A DNA stretch of 40,417 nucleotides from NCBI GenBank assembly GCA_017483945.1, contig JAFUUE010000034.1, forward strand, positions 1-40,417. The letters run 5' to 3'. Made by a program: the position numbers and the translations under genes. Below, in pieces: positions 7,144-16,294 of the stretch. Source of the stretch: Paludibacteraceae bacterium (lineage in GTDB: Bacteria; Bacteroidota; Bacteroidia; Bacteroidales; Paludibacteraceae). The notes under the pieces are model-generated. The model had not been told where the DNA came from and made no database searches. It saw only the letters and a list, made by a program, of their open reading frames with translations. The stretch's first letter is position 1. Each line of letters starts with the position of its first letter.

Positions 7144-8409
7144 ATGATGGATAGAATGAAGAGAGTAGTAGTCACCGGATTGGGCGCACTCACCCCGCTC
7201 GGTAACGATGTCCCCACTACGTGGGCTAACATGGTCGCCGGCGTCAGCGGATGCGCACCTATCACCGCTTTCGACGCCTCCAAGCATAAGACACAGTTCG
7301 CCTGCGAACTCAAGGGATGGGACGTCGCCGCTATGTTTGACCGCAAAGAGGCGCGCAAACTGGACCCCTATGTCCAATATACCCTCTGGGCTACACACGA
7401 AGCTATGCAGGATGCTGCGCTGGACCTCGAGCATGAGGACCGCACACGCATCGGCGTCATCTTCGGCAGCGGTATGGGAGGATTGCAGACCTTCTCCAAC
7501 GAGATGGTGGACTATGCACACGGAGACGGCACACCGCGCTTCTCCCCCTTCTTTATCCCCAAGGTTATACTCAACATGGGTGCCGGACAGGTCTCCATAC
7601 GCTATGGACTCCAAGGCCCCAGCTTCGCCGTCACGTCCGCTTGCGCCAGCTCGTCGCATGCCATCACACAGGCCTTCGACCAGATACGCCTCGGACGGGC
7701 TGATGTCATGGTCACCGGCGGCGCCGAGGCACCCGTCACGACAGGCGGTGTCGGCGGATTCAATGCCATGCACGCCCTCTCGACACGCAACGACAGCCCC
7801 GCTTCCGCATCACGACCCTTCAGTGCCTCGCGCGACGGATTCGTGATCGGCGAAGGAGCCGTCACACTCGTGCTTGAGGAGTATGACCATGCCGTCGCAC
7901 GGGGAGCGCATATCTATGCCGAACTCGTCGGAGCAGGACAGACATCCGATGCCTACCACATGACGGCCCCCGACCCCGAGAGCAAGGGCGCCGCACATGT
8001 CATGCAACTGGCTATGCTCGATGCCGGCATTGAGCCTGCTGATATTCAGCATATCAACACACACGGCACCTCCACTCCCCTCGGGGACATCGCCGAACTC
8101 AATGCTATCAAGCAGGTCTTCGGGGAGCATGCTTATGACATAAGCATCAACTCTACCAAGTCCATGACCGGACACCTCCTCGGCGCGGCCGGAGCACTCG
8201 AAGCCATGGCCTGCGTACTCGCTATACGGGACAGCATCGTGCCCCCGACCATCAACCATGACCCCGAGGACAAAGACGAGAACATCGACTATAACCTCGA
8301 CTTGACATTCAATCAGGCACGCCGCCGGGACATCACCTACGCCATGTCCAACACCTTCGGCTTTGGAGGACATAACGCATGCCTGGTCTTCAAGAAACAT
8401 AACGCATAA
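7144..8409 (+). CDS. fabF: 3-oxoacyl-[ACP] synthase II
   Basis: 421 residues. KRVVVTGLGALTPLGN opens the thiolase fold. The Cys-His-His triad is visible: Cys167 in TSACASSSHAI, His307 in NTHGTSTPLGD and His344 in GHLLGAAGALE. The late NTFGFGGHNACL segment is also characteristic. It condenses malonyl-ACP with acyl-ACP to elongate fatty acids. ATGs at 7144, 7147 and 7156 are all possible starts; the longest is given, because related proteins have a few residues before KRVVVTG. It follows acpP and precedes a small winged-helix gene by 54 bases. Confidence 0.96.
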   Translation: MMDRMKRVVVTGLGALTPLGNDVPTTWANMVAGVSGCAPITAFDASKHKTQFACELKGWDVAAMFDRKEARKLDPYVQYTLWATHEAMQDAALDLEHEDRTRIGVIFGSGMGGLQTFSNEMVDYAHGDGTPRFSPFFIPKVILNMGAGQVSIRYGLQGPSFAVTSACASSSHAITQAFDQIRLGRADVMVTGGAEAPVTTGGVGGFNAMHALSTRNDSPASASRPFSASRDGFVIGEGAVTLVLEEYDHAVARGAHIYAELVGAGQTSDAYHMTAPDPESKGAAHVMQLAMLDAGIEPADIQHINTHGTSTPLGDIAELNAIKQVFGEHAYDISINSTKSMTGHLLGAAGALEAMACVLAIRDSIVPPTINHDPEDKDENIDYNLDLTFNQARRRDITYAMSNTFGFGGHNACLVFKKHNA

Positions 8410-8463
8410 CCAAAACCATAACACAGGACTCGTTCCTGCTAACTTATTAAAGGTATTAGTATT

Positions 8464-8658
8464 ATGATTACAGCAAAAATCGGTGAGAATGCCGGAGCAA
8501 TCTGGAACGCACTGCAAGGCGGTGCACTCACAACCAAAGCGCTCAAGAAAGCAACCAAACTCAAAGAGGCTGAACTCAACCTGGCCCTCGGATGGCTCGC
8601 ACGTGAGGGAAAAGTAGCCTTCATCGAAGGCGAAGAGTTGACTATTGCCCTGCAATAA
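8464..8658 (+). CDS. Small winged helix-turn-helix protein (DUF2582-like)
   Basis: 64 residues. IGENAGAIWNALQGGALTTK, then ALKKATKLKEAELNLALGWLAREGKVAF, reads as a compact winged helix: a recognition-helix region followed by a beta hairpin (KVAFIEGEELTIAL). It matches my memory of the DUF2582 family, common in Bacteroidetes and of unknown role. It lies between fabF and asd with short gaps and the same strand, so it is probably co-transcribed. DNA binding is expected from the fold, but no target is known. Confidence 0.75.
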   Translation: MITAKIGENAGAIWNALQGGALTTKALKKATKLKEAELNLALGWLAREGKVAFIEGEELTIALQ

Positions 8659-8691
8659 TTATAACCTCTTTACTAACGCGCTGATAACAAA

Positions 8692-9705
8692 ATGGTAATA
8701 GCAATCGTGGGCGCCTCTGGTGCCGTAGGGCAGGAATTGCTCAAGGTTCTGGCAGAACGCCACTTCCCTGTTACCGAACTTCGACTATTCGGTTCCTTGC
8801 GTAGTGCAGGAACCGAATACTCTTTTCTTGACCACACCTGCACCGTGCGCCGACTCGACCACGGTGACCTCTTCCGGGGCGTCGATATAGCCTTTGTCTC
8901 GGCCGGCGCCTCTGTCTCCCGCGAATATGCGGAGGACATCACACGCTATGGGGCGGTCATGATTGACAACTCCTCGGCCTTCCGTATGGACGAGGATGTC
9001 CCCCTGGTTGTTCCCGAGGTCAATGCCGCCGACGCCCTCAATGCGCCGCGGCGCATCATCGCTAACCCCAACTGCACAACCATACAGATGGTGGTCGCCT
9101 TGGCCGCCATACAGCGCTTGTCCCCCGTACGGACTGTCCGCGTCGCTACCTACCAGGCCGCCAGCGGAGCCGGGGCACAAGCCATGAACGAACTGAAACA
9201 GCAATACAACCGGTTGGCGGCCGGTGAGACCCCCTCCGTCTCCAAGTTCCCCTTCCAACTGGCTTACAATATGATACCCCAAGTGGACGTCTTCACCGAC
9301 AACGGCTATACCAAGGAGGAGATGAAGATGTTCAACGAGACACGCAAGATACTCCACTCCGACATCGCCGTCAGTGCCACTTGCGTCCGCGTGCCCTCCC
9401 TGCGCGCCCATAGCGAGAGCATCTGGCTCCATACGGACGAACCTCTCTCCCTCGACCGGGTGCGCGAGGCGTTCCGCACAGCCCCCGGCTGCTGCCTCGT
9501 GGATAACCCGGCGGCCGTCTCACCCGAATACCCCTATCCCATGCCGCTCTTCTGCAGCGGACGCGACGAGGTCTTCGTCGGACGCGTGCGCCGCGACCTG
9601 GCTGACCCCTGCGGACTGTCCTTCTGGTGCGTGAGCGACCAGATACGCAAGGGAGCGGCCCTCAATGCCGTACAGATAGCTGAATACCTTATTCGCCGAC
9701 AATGA
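8692..9705 (+). CDS. asd: Aspartate-semialdehyde dehydrogenase
   Basis: 337 residues. [14 protein letters not shown] is the NADP-binding glycine motif at the N-terminus. [10 protein letters not shown] carries the catalytic Cys128, and the later [13 protein letters not shown] supplies the expected substrate-binding Arg/His region. It reduces aspartyl phosphate to aspartate semialdehyde, the branch point to lysine/diaminopimelate, threonine and methionine. The length fits the family. Its stop overlaps the start of the next gene by 4 bases (ATGA), suggesting translational coupling. Confidence 0.96.
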   Translation: MVIAIVGASGAVGQELLKVLAERHFPVTELRLFGSLRSAGTEYSFLDHTCTVRRLDHGDLFRGVDIAFVSAGASVSREYAEDITRYGAVMIDNSSAFRMDEDVPLVVPEVNAADALNAPRRIIANPNCTTIQMVVALAAIQRLSPVRTVRVATYQAASGAGAQAMNELKQQYNRLAAGETPSVSKFPFQLAYNMIPQVDVFTDNGYTKEEMKMFNETRKILHSDIAVSATCVRVPSLRAHSESIWLHTDEPLSLDRVREAFRTAPGCCLVDNPAAVSPEYPYPMPLFCSGRDEVFVGRVRRDLADPCGLSFWCVSDQIRKGAALNAVQIAEYLIRRQ

Positions 9706-10961
9706 CTTCGTCTAACGTGGAAATAATGGCGCCCGTAGGGTGCTGGGAATCGCTCGCAGCGGCCATACAAGCCGGTGCGGACAGCGTCTATTTCGGTATA
9801 GAGCAACTCAATATGCGTGCCCGCTCGTCGGTCAATTTCACGACCGAGGACATGCACCGCATCGTCGCCCGATGCCGCGAGGCCGGGGTCAAGACCTACC
9901 TCACGCTCAATACCGTCATCTATCCCGAAGACCTCCCCCTCATGCGCGAGATAGCGGATAACGCCCTCGCTGCAGGCGTGGATGCCGTCATCGCCAGCGA
10001 TATAGCGGTCATGCAGTATGCGAACAGCATCGGGCTCGAAGTGCACCTAAGTACCCAACTCAATATCGCCAACACCGAAGCGCTGCGTTTCTATGCGCAG
10101 TTCGCGGACGTCGTCGTCCTGGCGCGGGAACTCAATATGCAGCAGGTTGCAGCTATCCGGGACGACATCCGCGACCGGCATATCCTCGGCCGGCACGGCC
10201 AACCCGTGCGTATCGAGATGTTCTGCCACGGCGCCCTCTGTATGGCGGTCAGCGGCAAGTGCTACCTCAGCCTCAATAACTACGGGACCAGTGCCAACCG
10301 CGGTGCCTGTGTACAGGTGTGCCGGCGAGGCTACACCGTGCGTGACAAGTCCTCCGACCTCGAACTGGACATCGACAACCAGTACATCATGTCCCCCAAA
10401 GACCTGAAGACCATCCACTTCCTCAACAAGATGCTGGACGCCGGCGTGCGCGTGCTCAAGATTGAGGGACGGGCACGAGGACCTGAGTACGTGCAGACGG
10501 TCGTCTCCTGCTACCGCGAAGCGGTGCAGGCATGGGAGAACGGTGAGTACGACTCGCCCGCCATCGACGCACGTATAGCCGACTGGAACGAGCGCCTCGC
10601 CCGCGTCTTCAACCGCGGATTCTGGGACGGATGGTACCAGGGACAGCGGCTCGGCGAATGGACACACACCTACGGCAGCCAGGCTACGCGCCGCAAACTG
10701 TATGCCGGCAAGTGCACCAACTTCTACTCCCGCCTCTCCGTGGCGGAGTTCGCCCTCGAGGCCGTGCCGGACATACGGCTCGGCGACACGCTCCTCATCA
10801 CCGGCGAGACAACCGGTGCCTACGAGACAGTCGTGCGCGAACTGCACGGGCCGGACGGCACCCCCTGCGACACGGTCGCACAAGGACAACTCTTCGCCGT
10901 CAAGACCGACCGCGTCATCCGGCGGGGAGACAAACTATACAAACTCGTGGCCGATGAATGA
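9702..10961 (+). CDS. Peptidase U32-family protein (YegQ/TrhP-like)
   Basis: 419 residues. The opening [26 protein letters not shown] and the [13 protein letters not shown] region are typical of U32 proteins. The core signature [18 protein letters not shown] holds Cys175, Cys180 and Cys187, followed by Cys203 and Cys207; cysteines in this region bind an iron-sulfur cluster in the relatives UbiU/UbiV. Family members take part in tRNA or rRNA hydroxylation rather than proteolysis (TrhP, RlhA). Which applies here cannot be told from sequence; the ~420-residue length fits the TrhP-like group better than the long RlhA type. It overlaps both neighbours by a few bases. Confidence 0.85.
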   Translation: MTSSNVEIMAPVGCWESLAAAIQAGADSVYFGIEQLNMRARSSVNFTTEDMHRIVARCREAGVKTYLTLNTVIYPEDLPLMREIADNALAAGVDAVIASDIAVMQYANSIGLEVHLSTQLNIANTEALRFYAQFADVVVLARELNMQQVAAIRDDIRDRHILGRHGQPVRIEMFCHGALCMAVSGKCYLSLNNYGTSANRGACVQVCRRGYTVRDKSSDLELDIDNQYIMSPKDLKTIHFLNKMLDAGVRVLKIEGRARGPEYVQTVVSCYREAVQAWENGEYDSPAIDARIADWNERLARVFNRGFWDGWYQGQRLGEWTHTYGSQATRRKLYAGKCTNFYSRLSVAEFALEAVPDIRLGDTLLITGETTGAYETVVRELHGPDGTPCDTVAQGQLFAVKTDRVIRRGDKLYKLVADE

Positions 10962-11601
10962 GTTGCTGCGCATATCGTCCCCCGTGTCCGAGCCTTGGAC
11001 GGCTTGGGTCATGCTTGCGCTGCTCATCTGCCTGCTCTGGGCGGCTCAACGCCAGCATGGTCTCTTCCTGCAGGCCTGCAACGCCGTCTTCGGCTCAACC
11101 CGACGTGCCTACAACGACGTCACCACCGACACCTTGTCGCTCCTGCTGACCGACCTGTTCACCTGCGGCAGTGTGGCACTGACCGTCATGATGACCGTGC
11201 GCGACGAGCAGCCCTTCCTCCTGCGTACCTACGGGCTCACGCTGCTCCTCGTCCTCGCGGCGATGTTCCTGAGCAACTTGCTCACATGGCTCCTGAACTA
11301 TGTCTTCCGCTTCGACCGCAACAGCGGCGAAGAGCCCGTGCGCCTCTCCGGACGCCTCGCTTTCCTCGCCGCCTTCCTTTGTTATCCGCTCACGATGCTT
11401 GCCGTGCAATTAGGCATGAGCCGCGCACTCCTCATCATCCTGTGCGTCATCGCCGCCGCATGGCTCATCCTGCTGATGACCAAAGCTATACAACGATATA
11501 CCGCACAACCCCGGCATGTCGCATATGCCCTCATCTATGTGCTGACGGTGCATATGCTGCCCTTGCTCGCGGTGCTCTATGCCGCCCAACACTTCGCATA
11601 A
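10954..11601 (+). CDS. DUF4271-type integral membrane protein
   Basis: 215 residues from the ATG at 10954, which overlaps the U32 gene by 8 bases; the open frame extends upstream, but only inside that gene. Six hydrophobic segments are visible, beginning about residues 18, 55, 85, 132, 158 and 188. Family placement rests on the topology and on the neighbour: in Bacteroidetes a DUF4271 protein commonly precedes the uroporphyrinogen-III synthase-like gene, as here. The function is unknown; a role in heme or envelope metabolism is only suggested by position. Confidence 0.75.
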   Translation: MNELLRISSPVSEPWTAWVMLALLICLLWAAQRQHGLFLQACNAVFGSTRRAYNDVTTDTLSLLLTDLFTCGSVALTVMMTVRDEQPFLLRTYGLTLLLVLAAMFLSNLLTWLLNYVFRFDRNSGEEPVRLSGRLAFLAAFLCYPLTMLAVQLGMSRALLIILCVIAAAWLILLMTKAIQRYTAQPRHVAYALIYVLTVHMLPLLAVLYAAQHFA

Positions 11602-11615
11602 ACTACACAAACAGA

Positions 11616-12362
11616 ATGGCTACTATACAGAAAATCCTTGTCTCACAGCCCCAACCGGCTACCGAGCGTAATCCCTATTCCGAACTCCAGAAACAGGGCC
11701 TTGAACTGCACTTCCGTCAACTGATACATGTGGAGGGACTTACCGCGAAAGAGTTCCGCCAGCAGCGCATCAACCCCTTGGATTACACGGCCGTACTCTT
11801 CAACTCCCGCCTCGGAATAGACCATTTCTTCCGCCTCTGCGAGGAGATGCGCCTCACCGTGCCCGACTCCATGCACTACTACTGCATCTCCGAGACGGTC
11901 GCCAACTACCTGATTAAGTATATCCAGTATCGCAAGCGCAAGGTCTTCTTCGGCAACAACCGCTTTGAGGACCTGCTGCCGGCTATGCACCGGCGCCCCC
12001 AGGAGAAGTACATGATGGTCATGTCTGACGTCCACAACGACGAGACGATACGCATGTTCGCGTCGCATAACATAGCTGTCCAACCGGCTGTCATGTACCG
12101 CACCGTCGCCTCCGAATGGCCTAAGGAACAGCCCTTTGACTTCGACATGATAGTCCTCTTCACCCCTGCGGGAGTACACTCGCTGCGCAAGAACTTCCCC
12201 GACTTCCAACAGGGGGACAAGATTCTCGCCTGCTTCGGTGCCAACACCGTCCAGGCCGCCGAGGCGGAGGGATGGCAGGTGGCTATCAAGGCGCCCCAAC
12301 CGGGTCTGCCGTCCATCACGGCGGCTATCCAACAATACCTCAAGGACAACAGCCCCGCATGA
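11616..12362 (+). CDS. hemD: Uroporphyrinogen-III synthase-like protein
   Basis: 248 residues from MATIQKILVSQPQP at 11616; a longer in-frame extension runs through the preceding gene and is not credible. The N-terminal KILVSQP, central DYTAVLFNSRLGIDHF and C-terminal FDMIVLFTPAGVHSLRKNFP with ACFGANTVQAAEAEGW match the two-domain HemD fold, including the TP/S-type motif. HemD closes hydroxymethylbilane to uroporphyrinogen III. Bacteroidetes proteins of this type are divergent, and the other heme genes are not nearby, so activity should be treated as probable. It overlaps rnpA by ATGA. Confidence 0.8.
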   Translation: MATIQKILVSQPQPATERNPYSELQKQGLELHFRQLIHVEGLTAKEFRQQRINPLDYTAVLFNSRLGIDHFFRLCEEMRLTVPDSMHYYCISETVANYLIKYIQYRKRKVFFGNNRFEDLLPAMHRRPQEKYMMVMSDVHNDETIRMFASHNIAVQPAVMYRTVASEWPKEQPFDFDMIVLFTPAGVHSLRKNFPDFQQGDKILACFGANTVQAAEAEGWQVAIKAPQPGLPSITAAIQQYLKDNSPA

Positions 12363-12739
12363 CCCCGACAGCCGAGCGGCAACATACCTTCCCCAAACGG
12401 GAGCACCTGTGCGGCAAGATGCGCATAGCGGCTCTCTATGAGCACGGCCGGCGCTTCACGGCATGGCCGCTGCGGGTGACCTATGCCCCCGCCGGTGACG
12501 ACAGCACGCAAGTGCTCGTCTGGGCACCAAAGAGCCTCTTCCGTCATGCCGTGCAGCGCAACCGCCTGCGCAGGCAGATGCGGGAGGCTTACCGCCTGAA
12601 CAAGCAACTGCTGGCCGCTCCCTGCCATGTCGCCTTCAACTATATCGACAAGGCCCCGCAGCCCTATCGCACCATCGAACGGGCGATGCAGAAGGCACTC
12701 GCCAGGATACAGACCGAACAAAACACCACCCGCCCATGA
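12359..12739 (+). CDS. rnpA: Ribonuclease P protein component
   Basis: 126 residues from the ATG overlapping the hemD stop. The N-terminus has [20 protein letters not shown], and the RNR motif region [19 protein letters not shown] lies at about residues 65-83; both are standard for RnpA. It binds the catalytic RNase P RNA and helps mature tRNA 5' ends. yidD follows with a 4-base overlap, the common rnpA-yidD pair, but no rpmH is nearby. Confidence 0.95.
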   Translation: MTPTAERQHTFPKREHLCGKMRIAALYEHGRRFTAWPLRVTYAPAGDDSTQVLVWAPKSLFRHAVQRNRLRRQMREAYRLNKQLLAAPCHVAFNYIDKAPQPYRTIERAMQKALARIQTEQNTTRP

Positions 12740-12963
12740 CCGCACGCACGCTCCTGCGACATATCGCCCTGCTGCCGGTCTATTTCTACCGCTATTGCAT
12801 CTCGCCGCTCACGCCGCCCTCCTGCCGCTATACCCCCACATGCAGCCAGTACATGGTCGAGGCCGTGATGAAATACGGCGTCCTGCGGGGCGGATGGCTC
12901 GGACTCAAACGACTCGCCCGCTGCCACCCATGGGGAGGCTCCGGCTATGACCCTGTGCCCTAA
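12736..12963 (+). CDS. yidD: Membrane protein insertion efficiency factor YidD
   Basis: 75 residues, typical length. [22 protein letters not shown] and [20 protein letters not shown] are the conserved YidD segments, with cysteines at PSC, PTC and RCHPWG. It is a small membrane-associated protein that assists membrane protein insertion with YidC. It overlaps rnpA by 4 bases. A 7-base repeat array begins right after its stop. Confidence 0.95.
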   Translation: MTARTLLRHIALLPVYFYRYCISPLTPPSCRYTPTCSQYMVEAVMKYGVLRGGWLGLKRLARCHPWGGSGYDPVP

Positions 12964-12965
12964 TA

Positions 12966-13007
12966 TTGAATCTTGAATCTTAAATCTTAAATCTCAAATC
13001 TTGAATC
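12966..13007. repeat. Six 7-base repeats between yidD and trmD
   Basis: Six head-to-tail heptamers (TTGAATC, TTGAATC, TTAAATC, TTAAATC, TCAAATC, TTGAATC) fill the spacer from 3 bases after the yidD stop to 9 bases before the trmD ATG. Unlike the other arrays here, the period is 7. Confidence 0.9.
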
Positions 13008-13016
13008 CCCAAGAGC

Positions 13017-13715
13017 ATGCGTATCGACATCATCACTGCTTGTCCCGAACTGTTGGACAGCCCGCTCAATCACTCTATCGTCCAACGTGCCAAGGACAAA
13101 GGACTGGCTGAGATATATATCCATAACCTGCGCGACTACACCCTCGACAAACACCGCAAGGTGGACGACTACGCCTTCGGCTTCGGGGCGGGGATGGTGC
13201 TGCAGATAGAGCCTATCGACCGCGTTATCACCAAGTTGACTTCGGAGCGGCACTACGACGAAATCATCTTCACCGCCCCCGACGGCGAGCGCTTCACCCA
13301 ACGCGAAGCCAACCGCCTCTCTATGGCGCAGAATATCATCATCCTCTGCGGCCACTACAAGGGCGTGGACCAGCGTGTCCGCGACCACCTGATTACCCGC
13401 GAGTACAGCATCGGCGACTTCGTGCTCACCGGCGGCGAGATGCCGGCGGCCATCATGACCGATGCTATCGTGCGCCTGCTGCCCGGTGCGCTCGGCGATG
13501 AGACGAGTGCCCTCTCCGACTCCTTCCAAGACGGCCTGCTCGAGGCGGGAGTCTATACCCGCCCCGCGGAGTACAAGGGATGGCGCGTGCCCGACATCCT
13601 CCTCTCCGGCCACCAGGCCAAGATAGAGGAGTGGCTCTACGACCAGTCCCTCCAACACACCCGCGAGCGTCGTCCCGACCTCCTCACCGACTCCCCAACC
13701 GATACACCCAGGTAA
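13017..13715 (+). CDS. trmD: tRNA (guanine-N1-)-methyltransferase
   Basis: 232 residues, standard length. [53 protein letters not shown] and [15 protein letters not shown] are the TrmD signatures, the last two forming the knotted S-adenosylmethionine pocket. The protein ends with the [11 protein letters not shown] region and a short tail. It methylates G37 of certain tRNAs and prevents frameshifting. The TAA stop is formed within the first unit of an 11-base repeat array. Confidence 0.96.
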   Translation: MRIDIITACPELLDSPLNHSIVQRAKDKGLAEIYIHNLRDYTLDKHRKVDDYAFGFGAGMVLQIEPIDRVITKLTSERHYDEIIFTAPDGERFTQREANRLSMAQNIIILCGHYKGVDQRVRDHLITREYSIGDFVLTGGEMPAAIMTDAIVRLLPGALGDETSALSDSFQDGLLEAGVYTRPAEYKGWRVPDILLSGHQAKIEEWLYDQSLQHTRERRPDLLTDSPTDTPR

Positions 13716-13754
13716 CGGTCAGGTAACGATCAGGTAACGGTCAGGTAACGATCG
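13711..13754. repeat. 11-base repeat array B overlapping the trmD stop
   Basis: GGTAACG recurs at 13711, 13722, 13733 and 13744, exactly 11 apart; the unit is TCAGGTAACGG or TCAGGTAACGA. The first unit supplies the TAA stop of trmD (13713-13715). The array runs straight into the 98-base element. Confidence 0.95.
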
Positions 13755-13849
13755 CGTTCGGCAAGACGCTCGCACTTGCTGCCGCTCTGCGGCATCGGGC
13801 TCGGTCTGCCTCCGCTCTCCGAAAAACTTCCTTGCAGGAACTTTTTCGG
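13752..13849 (+). repeat. 98-base hairpin element (copy 1)
   Basis: It matches the reverse complement of 23644-23741 over 98 bases with one mismatch (13767). It contains GCCGC/GCGGC (13781-13793) and ends in the hairpin CCGAAAAA...TTTTTCGG (13819-13849), with a C/C mismatch and a TTCC/GGAA inner stem as at 228-259. It is flanked by 11-base arrays. No coding sequence. Confidence 0.95.
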
Positions 13850-13913
13850 TTTGTTTAAGGTTTCCCTAACGAACCTGGAACAGACCTGGAACAGACCTGG
13901 AACAGAGCTGACC
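13848..13913. repeat. 11-base repeat array C
   Basis: In 11-base frames from 13848: GGTTTGTTTAA, GGTTTCCCTAA, CGAACCTGGAA, CAGACCTGGAA, CAGACCTGGAA, CAGAGCTGACC. The unit changes but the phase is kept. The end (CTGACCCTGT) matches the end of the array at 23743-23780, so the two are related. Confidence 0.9.
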
Positions 13914-13933
13914 CTGTTAACTCGCTGTAAAAC

Positions 13934-13962
13934 AAGAGGAACGGACATTGTCCGTTCCTCTT
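13934..13962. terminator. Terminator between trmD and rubrerythrin
   Basis: A 13-bp stem with one arm at 13934-13946 and its complement at 13950-13962 around ATT, followed by TTCTCT. It lies between convergent genes and can serve both strands. Confidence 0.8.
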
Positions 13963-13986
13963 TCTCTCGGTAAGTGACTGATTATC

Positions 13987-14538
13987 TTACTTGAAGTAGC
14001 GGTTGTAGAGACCTTGGAAGCCGCTTCCGTGACGTGCTTCGTCCTTGGCCATCTCATGAACGGTGTCGTGGATAGCGTCCAGGTCCAGCGCTTTGGCACG
14101 CTTGGCTATCGCCAACTTGTCCTCGCAGGCACCCGCTTCCGCCATCATGCGCTTCTCCAGGTTGGTCTTGGTGTCCCATACCACCTCGCCCAGCAACTCG
14201 GCGAACTTGGCGGCATGCTCCGCCTCTTCGTAGGCGTACTGACGGAACGCGGCAGCTATCTCGGGATATCCCTCGCGCTCGGCCTGACGGGCCATGGCCA
14301 AATACTGACCTACCTCCGAGCACTCACCCATGAAATGGGCACGCAGACCGTCATGGATAATCGGGTCCTCCACGTCTTTGGCTACACCGACGATATGCTC
14401 GCAAGCAAAGGTAATCCCCTTGCTCTCGTCAACTTCCTTCCACTCAACGATTTGCTTGCATTGAGGACAGCGCTCGGGAGCCTCGGCGCCTTCATGGACA
14501 TACCCGCAGATGGGGCAGATAAATTTTTTGTTGTTCAT
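13987..14538 (-). CDS. Rubrerythrin with N-terminal rubredoxin domain
   Basis: 183 residues. The N-terminal ~40 residues are a rubredoxin-type iron site with CPIC (Cys8, Cys11) and CPQC (Cys24, Cys27). The remainder is a ferritin-like four-helix bundle with [35 protein letters not shown] and [10 protein letters not shown], which supply the Glu/His ligands of a di-iron site. The domain order is the reverse of classical rubrerythrin. It would reduce peroxide in the cytoplasm, fitting an anaerobic or microaerobic lifestyle. Its own promoter lies about 65 bases upstream, and it converges on trmD. Confidence 0.92.
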   Translation of the reverse strand: MNNKKFICPICGYVHEGAEAPERCPQCKQIVEWKEVDESKGITFACEHIVGVAKDVEDPIIHDGLRAHFMGECSEVGQYLAMARQAEREGYPEIAAAFRQYAYEEAEHAAKFAELLGEVVWDTKTNLEKRMMAEAGACEDKLAIAKRAKALDLDAIHDTVHEMAKDEARHGSGFQGLYNRYFK

Positions 14539-14601
14539 ACAGATTGGTTTTTAATAAAGGGGTTATTGAACCGGTGCAGTCGCACCCGACTCTTTCTGCT
14601 G

Positions 14602-14632
14602 CAAAGATACGACATTTATTTCAATTGCGCAA
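14602..14632 (-). promoter_or_regulatory. Promoter of rubrerythrin
   Basis: On the minus strand, TATCTTTG (14602-14609) is preceded after 20 bases by TTG (14630-14632). Confidence 0.7.
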
Positions 14633-14647
14633 GATTTTTGCATTTTA

Positions 14648-14679
14648 TTTGTGCGTCTCACATTTTTTTTGTACCTTTG
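14648..14679 (+). promoter_or_regulatory. Promoter of the S1/P1 nuclease gene
   Basis: TTTG at 14648-14651 and TACCTTTG at 14672-14679, 20 bases apart. It is divergent from the rubrerythrin promoter; the -33 elements are about 15 bases apart. Confidence 0.75.
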
Positions 14680-14715
14680 CAGTCCGATTATGCTGCTTAT
14701 TACCCGCTATACTCC

Positions 14716-15501
14716 ATGAAGAAGCATCCGGTATTTATCCTTTTATTAGCTATTGCCCTCCTGCCGGTGCAGCAGCTCTGTGCCTGGGGACAGAAGGGAC
14801 ACCGTATCATCGCCCGTATTGCGTACGACAACCTCACCGGCCGCGCACGCCGCTCCGTGGACAACATCCTCGGCAAGGAGGGTATTATCTTCTATGCCAA
14901 CTGGGCGGACGAGATAAAGAGTGACACTATCTACCCTGATAGTTATGACTGGCATTTCCAGGACCTCGACGCCGGCCTGTCCGACTCCGCCCTCATCGCC
15001 ACCCTCACCGACTACCCCGCGGTAGGCGGTAACCTCTGGCGCGCGACGGACAGCCTCACCGCCCTCCTGCTTCGGGAGCCCCGCAATAACCACGCCCTGC
15101 GCTTCATCGTTCACCTCGTCGGAGACCGCTTCTGCCCGATGCACACGGCCCATATCGAGGACCTCGGCGGCAATCGCGTGCCCTTCCGCTGGTTTACTAC
15201 GCAGACGAACCTGCATGCTGTATGGGATACGCATCTGATTGAGAGTCAGGGTTACTCTTACACCGAATATGCCGCCTACCTCCAACTCCGCTACGCCTCG
15301 CACAAGGCCGACATCCTCCGCCGGTCCCGCGCCGACGAACTGCGCTATAACTACGCCCTCACCGAGGCTATCTATGCCTACCAGACCCATTGGGACGGCA
15401 ATACCTACCACTATATCTACCGCTTCCGCGAGCCGATGGAGTGGCAACTCTACTGCGCCGGCATCACCCTCGCCGGCCTGCTCAACACCATCTACCGCTA
15501 A
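14716..15501 (+). CDS. Secreted S1/P1-type zinc nuclease
   Basis: 261 residues from the ATG at 14716, 37 bases after the promoter; a longer in-frame extension runs antisense through rubrerythrin and is rejected. A signal peptide ends LCA, leaving Trp24 as the mature N-terminus. WGQKGH then gives the Trp1/His6 zinc ligands of S1/P1 nucleases. HLVGDRFCPMHTAH and NLHAVWDTHLIE supply further His/Asp ligands of the three-zinc site. It would degrade single-stranded DNA or RNA outside the cytoplasm, probably for nucleotide scavenging. The deacetylase-like gene follows after 4 bases. Confidence 0.9.
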   Translation: MKKHPVFILLLAIALLPVQQLCAWGQKGHRIIARIAYDNLTGRARRSVDNILGKEGIIFYANWADEIKSDTIYPDSYDWHFQDLDAGLSDSALIATLTDYPAVGGNLWRATDSLTALLLREPRNNHALRFIVHLVGDRFCPMHTAHIEDLGGNRVPFRWFTTQTNLHAVWDTHLIESQGYSYTEYAAYLQLRYASHKADILRRSRADELRYNYALTEAIYAYQTHWDGNTYHYIYRFREPMEWQLYCAGITLAGLLNTIYR

Positions 15502-15505
15502 CCGC

Positions 15506-16294
15506 ATGAGGGACTTCACACTCGACACATACCGCCGCCTGCTGCAGACTTTGCTCGACCAAGGCTATACCTTCTACACCTTCGAGCAATACCTGCGCCA
15601 ACGGCCGCAGGAGGGGCGCTTCGTCATCCTGCGCCACGATGTGGACCTGCTCCCCGTCAACAGCCTCAGGACGGCCCAACTGGAGTACCGCCTCGGCATA
15701 CGCGCCTCCTACTATTTCCGTATCGTCCCCGAGAGCAACCACCCCGTCATCATACGCTCCATCGCCGCACTCGGTCACGAGATTGGCTATCACTATGAGG
15801 ACCTGTCGATTACCGACGGGGACATCACCGCGGCGGAGATGCATTTCCGGCAGAAGCTGGACTATTTCCGCACCTACTATCCCGTCGTCACCGTCTGCAT
15901 GCACGGTGCGCCGACCAGTCCCTACGACAGCCGGGACCTGTGGAAGCACTATGACTACCACGACTACGGCCTGCTCGGAGAGCCGTATTTTGACGTCGAT
16001 TTCTCCTGCCTCTGCTACCTGACCGACACCGGCCGCTGCTGGGACGGCTACCGCGTCTCCGTGCGCGACCGCATCCCCGAGCATCAGGACCGCTGGATAG
16101 CACAGGGCTGGTCCTATCATCACACCGATGACATCATCCGCGCCGCGCAGGCGCACACCTTGCCCGACCAACTCATGATGACCACCCATCCCCAGCGCTG
16201 GACGGACCGACTCGGACCCTGGACGCGCGAACTGCTGGTGCAGAACGCGAAGAACATCGTCAAACGACTGCTAATCAACCAACGCAAAGCATGA
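15506..16294 (+). CDS. Polysaccharide deacetylase-like protein
   Basis: 262 residues from the ATG at 15506, 4 bases after the nuclease stop. FVILRHDVDLLPVNS has the HD pair of the NodB fold; EIGYHYEDLS resembles the H-x-x-x-D/E zinc region, and VCMHGAP a later motif. No signal peptide is seen, so it may act in the cytoplasm or at the inner membrane. Proteins of this kind are found in polysaccharide clusters in this phylum. It overlaps the sugar transferase by ATGA, supporting a role in glycan synthesis or modification. The substrate is unknown, and catalysis is less sure than for classical deacetylases. Confidence 0.7.
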   Translation: MRDFTLDTYRRLLQTLLDQGYTFYTFEQYLRQRPQEGRFVILRHDVDLLPVNSLRTAQLEYRLGIRASYYFRIVPESNHPVIIRSIAALGHEIGYHYEDLSITDGDITAAEMHFRQKLDYFRTYYPVVTVCMHGAPTSPYDSRDLWKHYDYHDYGLLGEPYFDVDFSCLCYLTDTGRCWDGYRVSVRDRIPEHQDRWIAQGWSYHHTDDIIRAAQAHTLPDQLMMTTHPQRWTDRLGPWTRELLVQNAKNIVKRLLINQRKA

